Source: Nitrospinota bacterium
GTDB taxonomy: Bacteria; Tectomicrobia; Entotheonellia; J063
NCBI GenBank assembly: GCA_003696125.1
Contig: RFHZ01000358.1
Coordinates: 1 to 7,843 of the forward strand
Direction: 5' to 3'
Length of the DNA stretch: 7,843 nucleotides
Position 1 is the first letter of the stretch. Every line of letters starts with the position of its first letter. The position numbers and the translations under genes are program-made. This document shows, piece after piece, positions 5,021-7,843 of this stretch. The notes beneath the pieces were generated by a model. The model made no database searches and was not told the DNA's origin. It saw only the letters and a program-made list of their open reading frames with translations.

Positions 5021-5848
5021 ATGAAAACAACGCAACAGAAGTTCGAGCATCTCCGGACCATTCTCCGGGACATGGGGAGGGTCATCGTGGCCTTCTCCGG
5101 CGGGGTGGATAGCACCTTTTTACTCAGCGTGGCACATAAGGAACTCGGTGACAACGTCCTGGCCGTCACAGCGAAATCCCCCAGTTATCCGAACAGTCAA
5201 CTCCAGGAAACCCTGGCCCTGGCCCGCAAGCTCGGGGTGAAGCACCGGGTGATCGATACCGCGGAGATGGAGCGGGAGGAGTACAGGCGGAACGCCCCCA
5301 ACCGCTGCTACTTCTGCAAAACAGAACTCTTTACCCATCTGCGACGCATCGCGGAGAGCGAAGGGTATCCCTATATCGTGGAAGGATCGAATCACGACGA
5401 CATCGGTGACTTTCGACCCGGCATGAAAGCGGCCGAGGACCATCAGGTAAGGAGTCCCCTGAAAGAGGCGGGGTTGACCAAGGCCGAGATTCGCCAGCTC
5501 TCTAAGGAGGCCGGGCTCCCCACCTGGAATAAACCGGCTCTCGCCTGTCTCTCTTCCCGCATTCCCTATGGGGAAGCGGTCACGGTAGAAAAGCTCTCCA
5601 TGATCGAGCAGGCGGAAGATTTCCTGCGGGAGAAGGGGTTTACCCAGCTCCGGGTCCGCCATCATGGGGACATCGCCCGCATCGAGGTGCCGCGCGAGGA
5701 CATTCCCCGTTTCTGGGAAGGGGATAATGCCGACCAGATCGCGGCCCGGTTGAAGCAGATCGGGTACAGATACGTCACCATCGATCTGCAGGGCTATCGC
5801 TCGGGCAGCATGAATGAAGTGTTGAAGCTCAAGCTGTTACAAGCCTAG
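5021..5848 (+). CDS. larE: LarE-type ATP-dependent sulfur transferase, three-cysteine form
   Basis: LarE adenylates the pyridinium biscarboxylate intermediate of the nickel-pincer nucleotide cofactor and inserts sulfur to form thiocarboxylates; the cofactor serves lactate racemase (LarA) and relatives. This 275-residue protein matches LarE length. The PP-loop is SGGVDS (26-31); TAKSP (50-54) and EGSNHDDIGD (121-130) are conserved. Cys176 in KPALACLSSR (171-180) falls at exactly the number of the sacrificial cysteine of Lactobacillus plantarum LarE. Cys96 and Cys99 in CYFCK are the only other cysteines. This three-cysteine set matches LarE proteins reported to hold a [4Fe-4S] cluster and act catalytically, such as the Thermotoga maritima enzyme; cluster binding here is inference. 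The frame is open back to 4832, but the start at 5021 is set by GAGGA (5011-5015) 5 bases upstream and by the position of the PP-loop. No larA, larB or larC is nearby. Confidence 0.9.
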   Translation: MKTTQQKFEHLRTILRDMGRVIVAFSGGVDSTFLLSVAHKELGDNVLAVTAKSPSYPNSQLQETLALARKLGVKHRVIDTAEMEREEYRRNAPNRCYFCKTELFTHLRRIAESEGYPYIVEGSNHDDIGDFRPGMKAAEDHQVRSPLKEAGLTKAEIRQLSKEAGLPTWNKPALACLSSRIPYGEAVTVEKLSMIEQAEDFLREKGFTQLRVRHHGDIARIEVPREDIPRFWEGDNADQIAARLKQIGYRYVTIDLQGYRSGSMNEVLKLKLLQA

Positions 5849-5852
5849 CACC

Positions 5853-6101
5853 ATGATACGCTATATCTTCCTGCTGGCCATAGGGTACCTGGTCTATACC
5901 CTGCTCAAGGGGGTCTTTCGTTCCTCCCCTCCTTCTCCTCCCGGCGGGGAAGAAACACCTGTTGAGGATGAAATGGTCAAGGATCCGGTTTGCGACACCT
6001 ATATTCCCCGTTCCATGGCTATTACCAAGACCCGTGGGGGTGTGGTATACTACTTCTGCAGCCAGAAATGTGCTGAGGAGTTTTCCCGTCACCAGACATA
6101 A
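5853..6101 (+). CDS. Small membrane-anchored TRASH/YHS-type metal-binding protein
   Basis: An 82-residue protein. Residues 2-22 form an N-terminal hydrophobic helix (IRYIFLLAIGYLVYTLL), probably an uncleaved anchor, followed by a proline/glycine-rich linker (24-32) and a zinc-ribbon-like domain. DPVCDTYIPR (44-53) and YYFCSQKCAEEF (66-77) give Cys47-x21-Cys69-x3-Cys73, the TRASH spacing C-x19-22-C-x3-C. It resembles the small PP0621-like proteins found beside housekeeping genes in many Proteobacteria. Metal binding is likely, but the metal and role are unknown. It starts 4 bases after the larE stop with no clear ribosome site, so translation is probably coupled to larE. With larE upstream, a part in metal supply or sensing is conceivable but not shown. 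Confidence 0.85.
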   Translation: MIRYIFLLAIGYLVYTLLKGVFRSSPPSPPGGEETPVEDEMVKDPVCDTYIPRSMAITKTRGGVVYYFCSQKCAEEFSRHQT

Positions 6102-6107
6102 ACACCT

Positions 6108-6113
6108 TATAAT
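6108..6113 (+). promoter_or_regulatory. Possible -10 element before lepB
   Basis: A perfect TATAAT lies 28 bases before the lepB TTG start, in the only short gap of the larE-lepB cluster. No convincing -35 is found at 15-18 bases and there is no extended -10 TG, so independent lepB transcription is only possible, not supported. Confidence 0.3.
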
Positions 6114-6141
6114 CCCTGTCAACAAAGGAGAGTAGCTTACC

Positions 6142-6852
6142 TTGGAAGAGAAGAAGAAATCGGTCTATCGAGAGTATATCGAGTCCATCGTCATCGCCGT
6201 TGTCCTGGCCCTGTTGATCCGCACCTTTGTGGTGCAGGCCTTCAAGATCCCCTCCGGCTCCATGATCCCCACCCTCCTCATCGGCGATCACATCCTGGTC
6301 AACAAGTTTGCCTACGGGGTGAAGGTTCCCTTTACCGATTACCGGTTCCACTTCTTCGGCCTGCTGGATACCGTTCCCCAGCGAGGGGACATCATCGTCT
6401 TCCTCTTCCCCCAGGACCCTTCCCGTGATTTCATCAAACGGGTGATCGGCCTGCCTAACGAGCAGGTCGAGATCCGTGATAAACGGGTATACATCAACGG
6501 GGAACTGCTGGAAGAACCGTATGCGATCTATGAAGACACGACCATCCAGCCCAAAGATCTCTCCCCCCGTGACAACTACGGCCCCGTTATCGTGCCGGCC
6601 GGTCACCTCTTCATGATGGGGGATAACCGGGATAACAGCATGGACAGCCGCTTCTGGGGATTTCTGGATATCCGGAAGATCAAAGGGAAGGCCTTCATGG
6701 TGTACTGGTCCTGGAACGGGAGCAAACCGGTTCGCCAGGCCTGCTACAACCTGACCCGATCCTTCCCCTGGCTTGTCAGAGCTCCTGCAGCCTGGTCCTG
6801 TCAGATCGTCGAACGGATCCGCTGGGATCGGATCGGGAAACTGCTGCATTAG
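6142..6852 (+). CDS. lepB: Signal peptidase I
   Basis: LepB cuts signal peptides from exported proteins on the outer face of the cytoplasmic membrane using a Ser/Lys dyad. This 236-residue protein has one N-terminal membrane helix (about 14-34), then SGSMIPTL (38-45) with nucleophile Ser40, FIKRVIGLP (97-105) with general base Lys100, and box E GDNRDNSMDSRFWG (160-173). The sequence MVYWSW (186-191) and the terminal RWDRIGKLLH (227-236) are the usual family ending. A connecting segment of about 35 residues (192-226) separates them. The start is TTG at 6142: an in-frame TAG at 6133-6135 blocks extension, AAAGGAG (6124-6130) lies 11 bases upstream, and the next start would remove most of the membrane helix. 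The last 77 bases overlap the convergent rsmA gene. It is probably cotranscribed with larE and the TRASH protein. Confidence 0.95.
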   Translation: MEEKKKSVYREYIESIVIAVVLALLIRTFVVQAFKIPSGSMIPTLLIGDHILVNKFAYGVKVPFTDYRFHFFGLLDTVPQRGDIIVFLFPQDPSRDFIKRVIGLPNEQVEIRDKRVYINGELLEEPYAIYEDTTIQPKDLSPRDNYGPVIVPAGHLFMMGDNRDNSMDSRFWGFLDIRKIKGKAFMVYWSWNGSKPVRQACYNLTRSFPWLVRAPAAWSCQIVERIRWDRIGKLLH

Positions 6853-7648
6853 ACGACAGAGAGGAAAAGAGGAGATTACTCAGGCGGGCAAAGTCTTCTA
6901 AAGAGAGGGTCTCGGCCCGTCGCCTCTCTTCAATACCCGCCTGCACCAGCACCTCCCGTAGGGTCTGCTCGCTGACCCGTGTTCCCAATACCTGTTTCAG
7001 GCTGTTTTTTACCGTTTTCCGGCGATGGGCAAAGGCCGCCTTTATCGTCCGGATAAAGCTCGCTTCCTGCTCGATCACCACCGGAGGGGTACGGTAGGGG
7101 ACCAGCTCCAGGAGGGCAGAGAAGACCCGGGGACGCGGGGAAAAAGCGGTGGGAGGAATCCGAAAGCAGATGCGGGCCCGGGCCCTGTATTGCACGAGCA
7201 GGCTCAATACCCCGTACTCTTTCCCTCCTGGTCCGGCCACGATCCGTTCCGCCACCTCTCTCTGTACCGTGAGCAAGAGACGGGAAAAGGCAGGACCGTA
7301 GCCCAGCAGCTTCAGGATCAGGGGAGAGGCGATATTATAGGGGAGATTGGCCACCACCTTGGCCGGCTGGGGTAGCGAGGCATAGGGGAAGGCCAGGGCA
7401 TCGGCGTGGTAGAGGATAAACCTCTCCTGGGAGGCAAAGCGGGACCGGAGCAGGGTGACGAGTTCCTGGTCCAGCTCAATGGCAAAGACCCTTCCCCCTT
7501 GCTGCAGCAGGGCTTCGGTCAGCTTCCCCGTTCCCGGCCCGATCTCTATGATCACCTCCTCGGGTTGAATATCGGCCGTCTCCACAATCTTACGAATAAA
7601 GGCCGGTTCGACCAGGAAGTGTTGTCCCAGGTGCTTTTTCGGCTTCAT
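6776..7648 (-). CDS. rsmA: 16S rRNA adenine dimethyltransferase RsmA (KsgA)
   Basis: RsmA dimethylates two adjacent adenines in helix 45 of 16S rRNA (A1518 and A1519 in E. coli) with S-adenosylmethionine, late in 30S assembly. The 290-residue protein shows KKHLGQHFL (4-12), SAM motif I EIGPGTGKLT (35-44), acidic Glu58 in AIELD, HADAL (81-85) with Asp83, catalytic motif IV NLPYN (101-105), FSPRPRVFS (169-177) and AAFAHRRKTVKNSL (204-217). The family core ends near DFARLSNLL (252-260). About 30 extra serine/arginine-rich residues follow, and the last 24 codons plus the stop are antisense to lepB; this tail is probably non-functional. No Shine-Dalgarno is visible before ATG 7648: AGG is only 2 bases away, and upstream lies the heptamer tract, which has therefore replaced the normal leader. 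The tract contains no stop codon in this frame up to where I followed it. Confidence 0.95.
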   Translation of the reverse strand: MKPKKHLGQHFLVEPAFIRKIVETADIQPEEVIIEIGPGTGKLTEALLQQGGRVFAIELDQELVTLLRSRFASQERFILYHADALAFPYASLPQPAKVVANLPYNIASPLILKLLGYGPAFSRLLLTVQREVAERIVAGPGGKEYGVLSLLVQYRARARICFRIPPTAFSPRPRVFSALLELVPYRTPPVVIEQEASFIRTIKAAFAHRRKTVKNSLKQVLGTRVSEQTLREVLVQAGIEERRRAETLSLEDFARLSNLLFSSLSSNAAVSRSDPSGSVRRSDRTRLQEL

Positions 7649-7651
7649 GCC

Positions 7652-7816
7652 TAATGAGTAACGAGTGATGAGGACTGAGGACTGAGGACTGAGTAATGAG
7701 TGATGAGTAATGAGTAATGAGGGATAAGTAATGAGTAATGAGTAATGAGTGATGAGTAATGAGTAATGAGTGATGAGTAATGAGTAATGAGTAACGAGTA
7801 ACGAGTGATGAGTAAG
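7652..7816. repeat. Heptanucleotide tandem repeat tract (GAGTAAT family)
   Basis: From 7656 to 7809 there are 22 uninterrupted, in-phase 7-mers. GAGTAAT occurs 9 times, GAGTGAT 5, GAGTAAC 3, GAGGACT 3 (consecutive, 7670-7690), GAGGGAT 1 and AAGTAAT 1. A partial unit TAAT (7652-7655) leads in, and GAGTAAG (7810-7816) ends the tract. Within it, GAGTGAT-GAGTAAT-GAGTAAT recurs as a 21-bp higher-order unit at 7698, 7747 and 7768. There are no spacers, so it is not CRISPR. It resembles the short tandemly repeated repetitive sequences with 7-bp units known from cyanobacteria and other genomes. It ends three bases from the rsmA ATG. Confidence 0.97.
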
Positions 7817-7819
7817 TCC

Positions 7820-7843
7820 TCTGTGCCTGTGTGCCTTTGTGCC
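7820..7843. repeat. Octanucleotide tandem repeat (TNTGTGCC), cut by window edge
   Basis: Three adjacent 8-mers follow the heptamer tract after a three-base join: TCTGTGCC (7820), TGTGTGCC (7828) and TTTGTGCC (7836), varying only at the second base. The array reaches the last base, so its true length is unknown. Confidence 0.75.

Noticed and set aside
6022-6849. A 275-codon minus-strand frame antisense to lepB
   Set aside because: It is antisense to all conserved LepB boxes and has no domain of its own.
7652-7843. CRISPR array
   Set aside because: The repeats are 7 or 8 bp, directly adjacent and without unique spacers.
1-7843. tRNA, rRNA, insertion sequence, transposase or defence-system genes
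   Set aside because: No cloverleaf with T-loop consensus, transposase motif, terminal inverted repeats or defence domain was found on either strand.

Overview
This is a GC-rich bacterial chromosomal window with tightly packed genes on both strands. It holds eight protein genes, one of them cut by the left edge, and a tandem-repeat tract at the right edge. The gene styles point to an anaerobic or facultatively anaerobic bacterium, perhaps a member of the former Deltaproteobacteria (Desulfobacterota) or a related uncultured lineage. The clues are a selenocysteine-type SelD, a three-cysteine LarE, an unusual acyl-CoA dehydrogenase, a TRASH-domain membrane peptide and a LepB ending in RWDRIGKLLH. 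That placement is inference; no rRNA or other decisive marker is present.

Layout: 1-320 (minus) is the N-terminal third of selD. It carries an in-frame UGA at the catalytic residue, followed by a SECIS-like hairpin, so a standard ORF caller would split or miss the gene. Region 321-556 is a divergent control region with a sigma70-type promoter on each strand. 557-1537 (plus) is an AcoX/NAD-kinase-like protein. It meets a cytoplasmic-type glycerophosphodiester phosphodiesterase (1540-2304, minus) tail to tail, with two bases between the stop codons. Region 2305-2478 is a second divergent control region. From there an apparent two-gene operon runs rightward: a metal-dependent amidohydrolase/deacetylase (2479-3630) and an acyl-CoA dehydrogenase (3649-4812). 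It ends at a strong GC-rich hairpin.

A new promoter at 4862-4890 precedes larE (5021-5848), a small membrane-anchored TRASH/YHS metal-binding protein (5853-6101) and signal peptidase I (lepB, 6142-6852, TTG start). The minus-strand 16S rRNA dimethyltransferase gene rsmA/ksgA (6776-7648) overlaps the 3' end of lepB by 77 bases. Directly upstream of rsmA lies a tract of 7-bp tandem repeats (7652-7816) with a 21-bp higher-order pattern. It abuts a second array of 8-bp units that runs off the right edge.

Most genes are housekeeping or cofactor-supply functions rather than one pathway. The window shows no obvious new defence or mobile system. The most informative points are the recoded UGA in selD, the acyl-CoA dehydrogenase lacking a glutamate at both usual catalytic positions, the cluster-type LarE, and the heptamer tract against the rsmA start.
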